DNA from: Agaricus subrufescens
Taxonomy: Eukaryota; Basidiomycota; Agaricomycetes; Agaricales; Agaricaceae
DNA: 64,000 nt
Assembly: GCA_029945375.1 (NCBI GenBank)
Contig: CM057058.1
Span: 186,001 to 250,000, forward strand
Direction: 5' to 3'
Part shown: positions 11,430 to 24,205 of the stretch, in pieces
How positions within the stretch are numbered: position 1 is the stretch's first letter
Layout: each line of letters opens with the position of its first letter
Position numbers and translations under genes: made by a program
Notes under the pieces: generated by a model
What the model was told of the DNA's origin: nothing
The model's input: only the letters and a program-made list of their open reading frames with translations
Database searches by the model: none

Positions 11430-12808
11430 CAGGAATGCGCTGTAGGAAGCTGAGGGATGATCAGGCTCCTACTTAAACTCCCCCGGGCATTGAACATATC
11501 CTGTAAACATTAGTGGACACCATCTTGTTACGATCGTCGCGCGACAACTGGCAGGCATGGTTTGTGAAAGAGGCAGTGTATAGAAGATGATACTGTGATT
11601 GCTTAACACACTTACGGTCACAACTACACACCTGGACCGGAACCGAGACGCGCACTATTGTTGCTCTACACCTGCTCTACGCATCATTGTGGTATATCTT
11701 GTTAATTCCCTCGAGCGCATCCAAAGCTTAAATAGCAGCATCTTTAGCCTCATTTAAAATAGCTAAGACCGAAGCGATTTAGCTATTGTTCTTTTCAAGT
11801 TAATGACTTACTTCTCATGCCGGAACGCGTTCGCGAGTCAGTTGATCGAAGATGTCGAGAAGTTGAGATTACATGAAGAGCGTGTGTGTCCGAGTCGGTC
11901 CCAGTGCGAAATTGTTGGCTACCGTGTGAGTGTGTGGGTGATTTGATTGTAGTATGAGTGTGTTGTTGTTATCGTGAATGGGTTTGGCAATCGTATATAT
12001 CATTGTTCCATTTTGGAATCAGGCACACAATTCCAGTACAGTAGGTGTTGCTTTCTGGCGACTGAATAACGATTGAGATGAGATTTAAATATACCAATAC
12101 GAAGTAGCCTACCGGGGCTGGATCAAGAACTTGATGTCGGGTCCTAACATTCACCAAAAGATGTGATAATCACTACAGACTTTGGCTGACCGTTGAGCGA
12201 GCCCTCCACTTGGAAAGGGTGTTGGTGCGGTAGTGATGAAGGATTGGGTCTCATTCGCGCTCCTTTCAGCATTAATTATTGAGACAACACAGGTTGTTTA
12301 GTATACTTTGCGGAACAAGTTTTTATCTAGAGAGATAGTCAAGGCCTGGAGGGATTCGAGATTACTCAACTAGCATCTGAACCGTTGATGTCTGTAGGTC
12401 GGTTTTCGCCTGTTCCGTCCTTCTCAGTAAAGTGGCCACCTGGTATCATAGCCCACACACAACTCAAACAAATGAGTAGTGGTGGAATTAGGTACACAAT
12501 CTCGAAGTGATATAGTGGAATGGAACACTCGGATGGCCTACTCGAGTTGCGACACCGCAAGAGTTCTTTAAAGCAAGGAAGACATCCTTGTCGTAGAGCT
12601 TACAAAGCCTGGGACAGACATGCTTTTGAGAACCGAAAAACGACAATTCGAGAGGAAGTGGCAATGCAGAATCGCACTCATTATAATGAGTGCGATTCCA
12701 CTCCAAATGGCAAAAATACCGAACGCACACGTGACACATATTCCACATCACCAGCATCTCGCGACTCGCATCCATGGCATTGACAACGACCACTTCTTCT
12801 GCCTCAAC
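11430..12808. other. Upstream region shared by copy D and MCD4
   Basis: The two flanking genes diverge from here. The copy D side (about 11430-11930) is repeated next to the decayed exon (about 7880-8400). The MCD4 side contains a perfect palindrome at 12669-12698. Short frames on both strands around 12366-12793 look like chance openings around that palindrome. Confidence 0.5.
12669..12698. repeat. Perfect 30-bp palindrome
   Basis: GAATCGCACTCATTA is followed immediately by its exact reverse complement, so the 30 bases form a self-complementary site with no spacer. It ends 110 bp before the MCD4 start codon. It could be a binding site, a cruciform, or a scar of a small inverted-repeat element. 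Confidence 0.9.
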
Positions 12809-15800
12809 ATGTCCCAGGGCGAGGCCACGGCAGCTTACAGCGTCACCAAACTACTTCTTATCGGCCTTCTTTTTCACCTGGTGTTTATTGGCTCAGTGTT
12901 CGATTGTTATTTCACGAGCCCCGTAGTCCATGGAATGCAGAGGTTTAAGTTGGGACAGGCTGAAGCTAAGAGGCTGGTCCTTATCGTAGGTGAGTGTCTA
13001 CCGTTTTGCTCTCTTGGACTGACGATACAATTTAAATCTAGGCGACGGTTTGAGAGCAGACCTCCTTTTGAATGAGAACCCATTCCCGAGAGTCAAAAAC
13101 TCACCGAAAATAGTGGCTCCATATCTCAGATCTATCATAGAAACTCGCGGAGCGTTTGGGATTTCGCATACTCACGTTCCGACGGAAAGCCGACCAGGGC
13201 ATGTAGCTATCATTGGCGGCATGTATGAAGATGTCTCTGCTGTAACCAAAGTTTGTTCATATTACTCATCGGACGAAGTTTCTTGTTGACCGATCGATTG
13301 GATAGGGATGGAAAACGAACCCTGTAGATTTTGATTCGGTGTTTAATCAATCTAGCACCACGTTTTCCTTTGGTTCCCCTGATATCCTGCCCATGTTTGC
13401 TCGAGGTGCTGTTCCTGGAAGAGTATATGAATGGTCGTATGGGGCTGAAGAAGAGGATTTCACCAAGGGTCATTCTACCATTCTGTCGACTAGGCGATAG
13501 CTGACATGGAACTACAGATGCTGTTGACCTTGACCGATGGGTCTTTCATCAACTCGAAACGTTATTTCATAATGCAACAGCCGATCCTACACTCAACGCC
13601 AAACTTCGCTCAAACAAAGTCGTTTTCTTCCTCCACCTTTTAGGATTAGATACTACTGGCCACGCATATCGCCCTCACTCGCCAGAATACATGAGGAACA
13701 TTCAAGCTGTAGACGAAATCGTTAAACACACTGAAGGGTTAATGAAAGAGTTTTATCAAGATGACGAAACGAGCTACGTCTTCACTGCTGACCACGGCAT
13801 GTCAGTCATTGGAAACCACGGTGATGGGCGTACGTCCCTCCCTCAGTGTTGCTTTTGCCTCTTCAAACTCAACGTTTTGTGACTAGATCCTGATTGCACT
13901 CGTACTCCGCTCATTGCATGGGGAAAGGGCGTCCGTGGTCCGCTACCAGACAGCACTCCGACATCCCACGACGACTACTCAAGACCGTGGAATTTAAATC
14001 ATCTATATAGACGGGATGTTGAACAGGCTGATATCTCTGCACTCATGTCGGCGCTTATTGGTACCGCCTGGCCTGTTAACTCTGTTGGTGTGCTACCGGA
14101 TGTTGATCCTGATCGCTATGGATATTTGAATCCTAAAGATGGGTCCAAAACTCTAGCCGAGGCTGCGTTGGTCAATGCGAGAATGATCTTGGAGCAGTAT
14201 AGGATTAAACACGGTTTGTCACCATTTTATTCTTTGTACTACGACTGTGCTGATTAATGACAGAATTAAAGAAAATGCATACACTATTATATAAACCGTT
14301 TACCCGGTTAGAGTCGGGTTTTACTCCTCGGCGTCTTCAAGAATTGGAACGCATCCAAACTCTCATCAATACTTCTAGATGGCATGAGGCTCGAGAGGCC
14401 TCGTATACCCTAATTCAAGACTCACTTCTCGGCCTTCACTATCTACATACTTATGACCGTACTCTCCTTCGGATCATAGTAACATTCGCTTATACGGGAT
14501 GGATGCTGTACGCATCATTATTTATAATGCGCCCGCTGGACAAAAGTGCATCTACCTTCGTTAAATCGAACACCAGTGCGTTCGTGCCGATAGCAGTTGC
14601 GGTGATTTGCTGGGGAGTGTTTTTGTGGCAAAGATCACCCTGGAGTTATTATCTTTACATCGCATTTCCGGCGTATTTTTGGCGGAACTTCTTGAGAGAG
14701 GGTGTTCCTTATATATTCCTACCAAAGATCAAGACGCAGTTAGTAGAAGGGCTAAAGCGGAACCTGCTCAGTATCGCACTGGCTATTGTGGTCCTTCTCA
14801 CTATAGCGGTACGTCCTTCATTCACTTCGGTACGTGAGGTTTACAGAATATATATTTTTGAAGATGGGATATACGTATAGGGTTGTATGGTCTATCGGGT
14901 GTCTTGCCGTATCGAATTCTTGGCTGTTAGAGACGAAAGGGAGAGAACCGATTCGTCGATTGCTTCCAAGATCATTGGTGGGCTGGTATATCTTATGTGG
15001 ACTGTGTTCGGTGTTTCCTCTGGTCCCTGTCGACCGGAGTGAAAATACGTTCTTTATGTCAGTCTCCCTTTTCACTTCTCCTCATGACGATTTATGTCTG
15101 TTATTAGTGCACTTGGGGGAGCTGTTATTGTGGCTATAACTTGGTTTGTGGAGCCACTTGTGTTGAAGGAAGTTGAATGTGCTTTGGGGAGGGACGCCAG
15201 AGAGAGGTTGAAGGGAAAGTTTAGACTCCAGGTGCGTTAGATCCTCTTCCCTATCTTCAGGATAGTCATTAATCCATGCATCAGTCCTTATGCGTATTTG
15301 CGATTACTTTAACAACAATCTATTCTTCGCTTAGTTTGCAATGGAAACTCGGCCTACCATTGGTCATCAGATCTATGAATTGGATTTTATTTAGTAAGAG
15401 CACTCTTTGTTAATCTTTTCGTTGATTGCTGATCTTGGTATTCTAGTTGGGGGTTCGATACTTCCTTATATCAAGATCTTACCACGTCATACCACGTCTT
15501 CGAAACTTCTCATGTATTTTCTCGGTTTTAGTCCCTGTTTCATCATTCTTTCAATTAGCGTTGAAGGTCTATTTTTCGTTTCATATACCGCCACATTACT
15601 TGGATGGGCTGTTTCGGAGAAAATCATAAAGTACCCGCAGGTTTTGAGTAGGGAGAACCGGGAAAAAGTAGAGGAGAATAAATTAAGGAGGGTCCAGGAG
15701 AGCAATGGGAGCCGTGGTAGAGGAATGGGAAGGGAGATGTACGTTTTTGATGTGCGGGATGTGAGACTGGCCTTGGTCTTTTTCTTTTTCGTTCATCTGG

Positions 15801-16445
15801 GATTCTTTGGTATCGGAAAGTGAGTGTTATATGACCTTTGGGTTTCTTTGGGTTTTGACCAAACTCGGTCTGGGTTGTTGCGTTTCAGTGTCGCATCGAT
15901 TTCGTAAGTGTTTGATTATAGTGCTTGGGACTGTTTAACATTGAAATTATTAGCTCTTTTTATTTGGAACCTGTGTATCGCCTTATACCAGTTTTTAATC
16001 CTTTTTCCATGTCGACGTTACTTGTGCGTTGTCTTCCGAATCTATGTCCACTTTTCGACCCGAGTTACTGATTTTTTCATTTAAAGTTATATAAATTACT
16101 GGCGCCATACGTAATGTTATCTATCATCCTCGCATATCTCAATCACGCTCTCCGACAACCCCCATTCTCGCTTCTCTTGGTCTCTATGTGTATAAGCGAC
16201 GGTCAGTTCTTTCCACTGCCTCTCTTGGATGTAAATGTTGACTTTTTGTATAATATATAGTGATGACGTTGATGTTCTTTTACCGAGTTCGAGACACGGG
16301 TTCTTGGTTACAAATCGGTGAATCGTTGACGTTCTTTTTTATGAGTTCGTTGCTGTTCTTGTTTTCTGCGGGGATGAGTGGATTGGGGGAGTGGTTGATG
16401 GCCGGGACAGTTGAGAGTGGATTTGAGTGTTGGATCCATGATTGA
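12809..16445 (+). CDS. MCD4: GPI ethanolamine phosphate transferase 1
   Basis: Mcd4/PIG-N adds phosphoethanolamine from phosphatidylethanolamine to the first mannose of the GPI anchor precursor in the ER membrane. Fourteen exons: 12809-12989, 13042-13250, 13306-13468, 13518-13829, 13887-14213, 14264-14808, 14864-15057, 15108-15231, 15285-15393, 15447-15819, 15889-15903, 15954-16023, 16087-16201 and 16261-16445. They sum to 2922 nt (973 aa), a usual size for the family. An N-terminal signal anchor ([15 protein letters not shown]) and SPVVHGM come first. The alkaline-phosphatase-like domain follows, with [42 protein letters not shown] and the metal motif [16 protein letters not shown] long multi-TM C-terminal part ends the protein. 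The start is the ATG just before the signal anchor. All introns are 49-69 bp. It looks intact and is the only obvious core gene here. Confidence 0.93.
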
Positions 16446-17811
16446 GAGGGGGGTTGAGTCTTGATATCGAGGTTTCGATACTGTGTGAAGGCCAGGGTCG
16501 CCTGCTTTCCTTGTCTTCTGCGGAAAAGAGCATTATACGTCCATGGGTGTCCGAATTATAGTATTATAAAGCTAAATCTTCTAGCATATAAAAAGAACGA
16601 AACAAGGGTAGGTATTGTTATGTATGCTGTCCATTGTCCTCGCGCAAACAGAACACTGTGAGACCCGGACCGGTGTTTTAAACACTTGCAAACGATGATG
16701 TAAGACAATACACACGCTTAGGGTAGTTTTGAATTTCTTCGGTTTGGGACGTTGATCTTTTTTATTTTTGGAACATAGAAATTAACTACTGGGATACAGA
16801 TTTTTTCTACAGTTACCGATGACTCGTCACACGGTGTCTTACACCACCTTAATCGTTGAAAAATACTGGTGGAAAATCTCATCGATGCTATGACTTTGGC
16901 GACTGTTTCATGGGCTGGTTGTAAGAGTAGGCGGGGTGAAAGACGTGGAGGGTGGGGTGTAGGATGCGAAGAGCGGAGTATTGTGGTTGGCAACCAGAGT
17001 TGCGGGATGTGCGCAGCACAGAGAGGTCGTGTCACCTATGCAGTTAGGATAGGTCCATTGCGTAGTCCTAAACATGCAGTATGAAGCTCTGGTCTTTTTG
17101 AGGGCGATACACGCACCAACATTCAAGCAGTATATATCTTTTCAGCTCTCGCAGTCATCGCAGCCACCAAATAGCCAGAGACATTGTTGCTAGTGGTAAC
17201 ACTGCACATATGGTTCCCCGAGAATGGCACCATAGACAGGAGCGCTGCTCCAGTACATTCCGGCGTGTTCAGTATCCTTGTCGTACACAAGACGGCGTAG
17301 ACTTGATCTTGGAGAGGTGGATATCACCCCTGTGGTGGAGACGAGCGGGGGATAAGGGCAACGAGGAAGGTTGGCGAGGGGAGGGGGTGGTGGGGTGAGG
17401 TTGCTGGATGCGGCGCGATTGATGGCACTGCGATACTGTTCTGGGGGCGAGTCACTGGCACTGGCGGCCAGAAACCTGAGGCTGGAGGCTTTGTGGGTGG
17501 TGCGGGTGGTGCTGCTGTTGAGCCTGTCCATGGAAGCTCAATCCAGCGACGAGGCAGACGAAGCCATCGGTGCAGGTGATGAGCCTATCCCTGCTGACAG
17601 AAAGATTCGTGACCGACAAGTTTAGGAGGGCCAGAACAGGAGGTGGAAGCGGTTTTGAGATGGGGGAACCTTCCTAGGTCGGCCTCAGCTGGGTTTTTTG
17701 GGGCTGTTATATGGGGAACTACAGCCCAAGAAGTGTAGCAGGTTGCACGGTTGACCTTAGCGCAAGCCGGGAGGATGTCGAGTATGGGGGATTGCTGCAA
17801 TATCTGACCTT
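16446..17811. other. Gene-poor stretch between MCD4 and the LINE
   Basis: The MCD4 3' region is followed by G-rich sequence. Frames at 17190-17531 (minus) and 17371-17625 (plus) overlap each other and are Pro/Gly-rich, so neither is supported as a gene. Confidence 0.4.
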
Positions 17812-17827
17812 GACAGAGCTGCCTGTG
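17812..17827 (+). repeat. Target-site duplication, left copy
   Basis: GACAGAGCTGCCTGTG is repeated exactly at 18939-18954, directly after the poly(A) tail of the LINE. Confidence 0.8.
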
Positions 17828-18938
17828 CATCTTTTCGCCAAGGAAGGTGCCTATTTCCGGCCTTTGGGTGTCAACCCGAAGACCACTCTCCACAGGGTCT
17901 GGAAAGACCTGTCTGACTGGTGCCTGGAGGACTGGAAGCGAAAGTTTTCGGACCCTGATTACCGTGGCCATAACTTCCTCGACCTTTGGACCGAGGACGT
18001 GCAGGGTAAGGATCTTCATTTCCACCCTAAACGGCTGAAGCCCACTTATGTGAATAATGGGCCTTGGCTTCAACAATTCGGGCAATTCGATGTGAAGTTC
18101 TTCGCGTCGGTTACCCGGTGCATTCTTGGTCATGCCCCTATTGGGGAGTTCCGCGACCGATTCAACTTAGGAGGGTGCTCCGACTGCGAGGGCTGTGGTA
18201 CTGGTGCTTATCAGACCCGGACTCATCTTCTGCGGGATTGCTCCCGTGTTTCTCGTCCTAGGAACTTCTTTGGAGTTCCTGAGGATACTGGTCCCTTTTT
18301 CGAGTTCATTGAGGCAAACCCTTGGATGTTCTCGTTTGACTCGCCTCTGGCGCGGGCACAAGGTTAGTGGGGGCCTGTTCGGTCTTGGCTGTCTTGGGGT
18401 ATCAGGTGATATGGTGGAAGCGGATCTGTGATTCGCGCTTGGGGTCTCGACGGGTGACCTGGGATTGGGGGGCGGTGTATCGTCGATGATGTGGGCCAAG
18501 ACGGGTATTCCCCACCCGTCTTCCATGTCTAGAACGACTTACACTTATGGAGGGTAAAACCTCGGGTCCCGGGGATGATATTCCCTTAGTGGCTCTGTAT
18601 GGGCGATAGCAGTGATGTGGATGCTGTGGAGCCTGGCCTGGGATGGCGTATGAGACTGATCGGGTGAGTGCTATCATTTTGGTGCGGGAAGTGGTCTTGG
18701 GGTGGTTTATGCTTTCCTCTCATCTCCGGTTCCTTCGCTATCGGACAGATGACCTCTAGGTCTTCGGACTTAAGGACGTTGTATTTTCATTGTGAGATAT
18801 AGTCTTTCTCGGGTTACGTTTCCTCTTTTGGTCATGTTTCTGCTTAAATAACTCTATGTACAGGCATGTATGTAGGACCGGTCTGCCTTTGCGCCTCGGT
18901 ATATAAAATTATGATTGTTTAAAAAAAAAAAAAAAAAA
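17828..18938 (+). mobile_element. 5'-truncated LINE (Tad1-like non-LTR retrotransposon)
   Basis: The open frame to 18367 encodes the C-terminal end of a fungal LINE polyprotein, downstream of its RNase H. The segment NNGPWLQQFGQFDVKF is followed by CILGHAPIGEFRDRF and a Cys/His knuckle (CSDCEGCG...QTRTHLLRDC) characteristic of these elements. A 3' untranslated part of about 550 bp ends in 18 A (18921-18938). The identical 16-bp flanks mark the insertion limits and place the truncation at 17828. The frame stays open upstream of the left flank to 17711; since that part lies outside the duplication I take it as chance. The endonuclease and reverse transcriptase are missing, so this is a dead copy made by target-primed reverse transcription. 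Confidence 0.8.
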
Positions 18939-18954
18939 GACAGAGCTGCCTGTG
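18939..18954 (+). repeat. Target-site duplication, right copy
   Basis: This is the exact repeat of 17812-17827, abutting the A18 tail. Confidence 0.8.
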
Positions 18955-19646
18955 TGCGTTTGTCAAAAACCCCTTGTTTTTCCCTTAGTGCATACACTCA
19001 CCATCGACCTGTTGAAGAACGTTGAGGAACCTAAAGCGATTTTTTGCTGTTCTCAACACTAATTAGTGCACGATTAGAATTGTTTGAGTTCAAATAAAGA
19101 CTTACAGTTGCTAACCATCCTCAGCTGTGGAGGATCTATGCAGCTGGTGTCCAGAAGCATGCTTGTTGGGTGTGCGGTCAACAACGTGTGGAGAGGAAGT
19201 ACATAACACATGCAAACAAATTGTTCTTCATACCAACAAGTACTCCGCCGCTGCATGTTATCGCATTCATCGTTCGCAATTCTGTGCCGTGACAGAAATA
19301 TGGATTGTCCCCCTCATGCTTCTCAACGCATACTCTCTGTCTTTGCTGGCCACACGTTCTGGATCTAGGATCTCATTGCTTTAGATGGGGAATACGTTCT
19401 TTTACAATGAGATTGATGTATCTCTATCTGCTGCTAAGGTATCCGGTTGACTTTGTTGGAACTACTCAGGTATGTTGGCCTACTATGTGATATGATGAAG
19501 CAGTACTAACTGTCTCCCACTCATTTACAGGATCGTGTTGTTCAGTCAACAAAAGCACACGTGTAATCCATGTTGCCAGTGTTTTTTTGGATCGTCAAAT
19601 GGTAAGTTTTGCTTCTGCTTCCCACCCCCCTCTTTTTAAATCACTC
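18955..19646. other. Gene-poor stretch before Tnp2 copy 1
   Basis: No supported gene. A 12-bp palindrome CACTAATTAGTG sits at 19057-19068 and begins with CACTA, but I could not find a matching inverted terminus beyond 23 kb, so the transposon limits stay open. Confidence 0.35.
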
Positions 19647-22600
19647 ATGTCGTCACAAGGTGCTGGCAAAGTAATATGTACTTGTGGCTGCAATAAGCTT
19701 GTCTCTTATCCTACGAGACGAAAGCATATTACCCGGGTCCAATCTGGCAAGCCATCGACAACTGGAGGCTCAACTGGAAAGAAGAGGAAGTGCTCACCTC
19801 TACCTGGAGACTGTAGCCCTGAGCATGTCAGCGATGCCTTGCCAGACGAATTTGACCATCAATCTCACATGGAGCCCGTGTCTCCTGATCGATCAATCCT
19901 TGTCACTGAGATCAGCAACCGTGCGCTTGTGAACCGATGGGGTGATTTTATTACGCGTCAGAGCCGTGTGTCTGGGTTGGAACAAGATGCTGAGAACCAA
20001 GGTGATGAAGGGCAAGGACGGAGTGGTAGTGTTTCAATGGAAGAAGCGAATGGGATTAGGGCTGGTAATGGTGAAGGTGGGGACAAAGATGGCGACGAAC
20101 GTGCAGCTGGGCTCGATGAGAGCGAGGGCGAGGAAGATGAAGACGAGAATGAGGAAGATGAGGACGAAGTTGAGAATGATGAGGGTGAGGCTGGGAATCA
20201 TGCCGATGAAGAGGCCAATGAAGAGAATGAGGGTGAGGATGGAGATGAAGAGTTGCAATAATCCCAGGCAGACGTAGCTGCAATCTCGCTCTGGGATCAT
20301 GTCGACGAGGACTACGTATGCTTTCTGATGACAAGGGGTATGTTTTTTGTCTTTTTATTATTTTACTTCGCTTCAACTTGTTGTAGATGAGTCTCTGAGT
20401 GAGGCCGACCTCAGCATTTTACGAAAATACGTCCTCAAAGTTGAGGACCACCTGACTGAACGAACTTTCGAACGACTTGCATCCGCCTTTCCGAGCTCTT
20501 CCCACACTTCACTGAAGCTGACAAAAAGACACGTCCACCTCCTCTCTGGTTTCAAACCAATACAATACAACTGTTGTATAAACAGTTGTGTTTGCTACAC
20601 CGGTCCGTATGCCGACCTCACGAAGTGCCCTCACTGTCAGGAGCCCAAACTTGACAATCAAAATAGACCACGCAAAACCTTCGATTACATTCCCCTAATT
20701 CCACGTCTCCGAGCCATGTCTGCCAATCCTCAACATGCTGAAAAAATGCGCTATCGAGCTCAATTTGAACACCAGCCTGGCATTGTCTCCGACATTTTTG
20801 ATGGGCTCCATTATCAATCGTTGCTGACTAGGGTTGTCCCCACAAGTGGCGCCCAACCGTTCTTCTATTTCTCTGATGAACGCGACGTTGCCCTCGGTCT
20901 CTCTACTGATGGGTTTTCCCCATTCAAGCGACGTGACAAGACGTGTTGGCCCATCATTATTTTCAACTATAACCTCCCACCTAAAATACGGTTTCAAAAA
21001 CAATACTGCATCAATGTAGGAACTATTCCGGGTCCCAAGAAGCCTTGGGATATGGATTCATTCCTTTGGCCACTTGTGCAGGAATTAACTCAACTTGAAG
21101 TTGGGGTCAAAGCTTTCGACGGAGGCAGTAAATCACTTTTCCTACTTCATGCTTACCTTCTTTTGGTTTTTGGCGACATTCCTGCCATGTCCCTCATCAT
21201 GCGCATGAAGGGATCAAATGGGATCAGTCCGTGTCGTGTATGTAACATTACAGGTATCTGCGGTGGTACCTCACGAACATATTATGTCCCCTTGCGTCGT
21301 TTTCAACAATCTCATCCCCCTCGATATGATCCTGCTCAGCTTCCTATTCGAGTTCATGATGAGCTAATGGCTCAAGCCAAGGAGGTCCAGGAAGCTTCAA
21401 CTCGCACACGACATGACCACCTCTCAAAGCAGTACGGCATCAAAGGTACCCCCATTCTCAGCACAATAAGTTCCATCTCTTTTCCTACTTCGTTCCCCTT
21501 CGACTTCATGCACCTTATCTGGGAGAATTTAATTCCGAACCTTATCTTATTTTGGACTGCAAGCTTTAAGGACCTCAATCATGAAGGAGAATCGTACGTC
21601 ATCTCACCGGCTGTTTGGAAGGAAATTGGGGAAAGAACGGCTGCTTCTAAATCGACAGTTCCATCTGCCTTTGGCGCACTGGTTCCTAATATCGCTACGC
21701 AGCGAGGTCAAATGACTGCTGAGATGTATTCAAATTGGACGCTTTTTATAGCTCCAATTGTCTTACTTGGCCGGTTTCAACGACCGCTCTATTATAAGCA
21801 CTTCATGAAACTCGTAGAGCTTCTCAAGCTGTGTCTGGAGCTCGAGATCGATGAAGAGATGTTAGAACAGATTGATAGTGGCTTTCAGTCATGGGTAGAA
21901 GAATACGAAAAGTGAGTCTCGAGTCTATTGTTGGATGCCTAAGGTTTTAATTTGAAGCAGACTATATTACTGTTATCAGCCAGACCGACTATCTGCTTGC
22001 CCACTGACGGTGCATGCTCTTCTGCATATCGCTTGGGGCATCCGGTCCGCTGGTCCTGTCTGGACATATTGGGCCTTTCCAATGGAGCGGCATTGTAATG
22101 CACTTCTTCCTTCTATCAGAAGTCGGCGGCATCCCTATGCATCTATCAGTATGTATGTCACTGCAATGGCACAGCTCCATCAAATTCGGCTGAAATATAA
22201 TGCCCACTTGGAATTATGCCTGAGCCCTGAGGTAGAGAGGTTTTCGAGGAACGCATTTCTTTCTGATTCATGTAAGTTGTTATTATATCTGAATATTCTG
22301 ATGCTTATATGGCATTGATAGACCTGTCTCACAAGCTCCATCGACCGTGAAAACAGGAAGTGCTCTCAGCACAGCTTCAGGATAAGCTTTTTGCAGCACT
22401 AGCCACTCGGTTCGACACACATAAAACTGACATTCAAGCTGTGGTTGATCTTAGTGGTCCTATTGTACAATATGGCTGAATTATATGTCTTCCAGATGGT
22501 GACACTATTGTATGTTCTGACATGGTTCGATAGAGCGAAGACTCACGAGATGCGTCCTACATAAAAGTAAGTTGTATTTAGTATTATGAATATATTTACT

Positions 22601-22955
22601 AATTAGAACAATATTATAACTATAGTATGTACAAATGGTGGACAAACACGCTCGCTATCGAAACCGAACACCAGAATACATCAGAAGAATGTTTTTTGGA
22701 CAAGCTAAACGTTCACTTGTCCTCGACTTACCAGTGATACCTCAGTTGCATCTTTTTACGCCTACGACAGTCATTTATGTCGTTGTTGAAATGCTCAAGA
22801 TTCGGATTGAAAACAACCTCTTTTATTACACCGAATTGGGGCCTGTTGAACTCATTGACCTGGATACAGTCAAATGCGTTGTTGGAAGGGTCTGGGATAG
22901 GAATCGCTGGACGATCATCGATAGAAGTAATGTTGCAACTGCCCAGCTTGATTGA
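19647..22955 (+). pseudogene. Tnp2 (CACTA-like) transposase, copy 1, with four stops
   Basis: The gene encoded a Tnp2-family transposase of the kind common in Agaricomycetes. Exon 1 (19647-20337) has an N-terminal Cys cluster (CTCGCNKLVSYPTRRKH) and a long Glu/Asp-rich tract near 20090-20255. Exon 2 (20387-21911) holds the catalytic core: LSEADLSILRKYVLK, FYFSDERDVALGLSTDGF, VFGDIPAMSLIMRMKGSN, the CRVC pair, and FPFDFMHLIWEN. Exon 3 (21961-22271) carries RLSACPLTVHALLHIAWGI. Exon 4 starts at 22322, and the last part ends at 22955. In-frame stops are TAA at 20259, TGA at 22348, TGA at 22477 and TAG at 22531. Each can derive from CAA, CGA, TGG or CAG by C-to-T or G-to-A change. Proposed catalytic Asp, Asp and Glu are inferred from the family. 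Terminal inverted repeats were not located. Confidence 0.85.
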
Positions 22956-24205
22956 CCGGTATGAGAGTCTCTGTCGTCTTCTTCTTTTTGATTGTAGAAC
23001 CATGTATATGTGTATGTATAATGTATTGCCCGCCTTCAACAAATATTCTAATCCTCTAGCATTCTTCAAACAACGGATTGTTCGTATTCAACGAACAGTA
23101 CTTGGATGTGTCAACTGGGTCACATGACTATGGACTTTGCGACAGCGCAGCACTGTGCGCTACTTGAACTTCATTCATATGGCATCACTCTTTCATATTC
23201 TACATATCCTGTCATTCCTCCGGTCCATGCGCTCCACCAAAGCCTAACCGGTTTGACAGAACCCTTACTGCCCCATCTCCCACTCGATAAATTTGCCCTG
23301 GGTACATTCCTTGTGTTTGAAGATATGGAACTTGTGGCGATTCTGCTCCTTCCACAGCACTAGCAGCCAGACGACAACAGCTCCACGGGCCTATCTAGCT
23401 GACTAGTGTGTAGTGGGTTAGCCGCTTCCATCATTTGCATTGCTTATCTGCACGATGGCCACTTGGCATCTCAGCAACCAAGCATTATGAGCCGATGGAT
23501 TCTGGCGGATGAGCAAATCTGTGTTGCTCGATGGGTTTGAATCAATGAACCAGGTATGTCTGCCATCTTCCCTCATTTTATTGTCTAGCCGATGACCAGA
23601 AGATCTATTAGACAACAGTTCCATCCCATGCTCTTGTCTGGTCCTTTCAAATACTTGTCATTCGTAAGGAAAATTGTTCAAAATACACATATCCATGGTC
23701 ACACTCAGGTCTTCAGCCAGCCAAAGCTGCATCTTCGCAACTATCTCGCTCACACTTGAAAAATGATCAAGGTCATTCTCGTCTGGCATATCAACATCAA
23801 CACACACAGGGAGGATATGGGACCAAACTCAAGCAGTAGACGGACTTGTGGGAAGGGTGGATAATGCGAGGCAAGGAGCCACAACCGATTCCTCTAGGTT
23901 GTCTAGTTCAGGTCGTCAGTCATATGTTGTTTCTCAAGTTTGTGATTCTGAAGTTTACAGCCCCCTTTATCGCTCTCCTCTGACATCAAGCTGAAGTGCG
24001 ACAGGACCGTTCCTTGCTCCAGGTGCCCCGCCCCTTCATCTCTCCTAGTTTGCCTCCCTGGTACCCCTTCTATTCCAGCTGCAGACGTAAAGGCTGTAAG
24101 GCCATCCATCCTAATGGCCGTCTCACCACTGGCTAGAGCACCAGGTCCGTTGCCCTATTACTTTCCTGTGCCTGTTGCATGTCAATGAACTGACGAAAAC
24201 GAAAA
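22956..24205. other. Gene-poor stretch between Tnp2 copy 1 and Lon
   Basis: No supported gene. It should include the 3' terminus of the transposon and the missing N-terminal (mitochondrial presequence) exons of Lon. A likely Lon intron spans about 24146-24205, with GTCCGT at its start and CTGAC near its AG. Confidence 0.35.

Noticed and set aside
12366..12793. Minus-strand frames upstream of MCD4
   Set aside because: They overlap the 30-bp palindrome, are partly mirrored on the plus strand for that reason, and have no homology.
17711..17827. Upstream part of the 218-aa frame as LINE coding sequence
   Set aside because: It lies outside the 16-bp target-site duplication, so it is most likely flanking DNA open by chance.
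17585..18133. 182-aa minus-strand frame
   Set aside because: It is antisense to the LINE coding segment and has no motif.
19057..23416. CACTA termini for Tnp2 copy 1 (CACTA at 19057 and TAGTG near 23412)
   Set aside because: Only five bases agree and no matching 2-3-bp target duplication was found.
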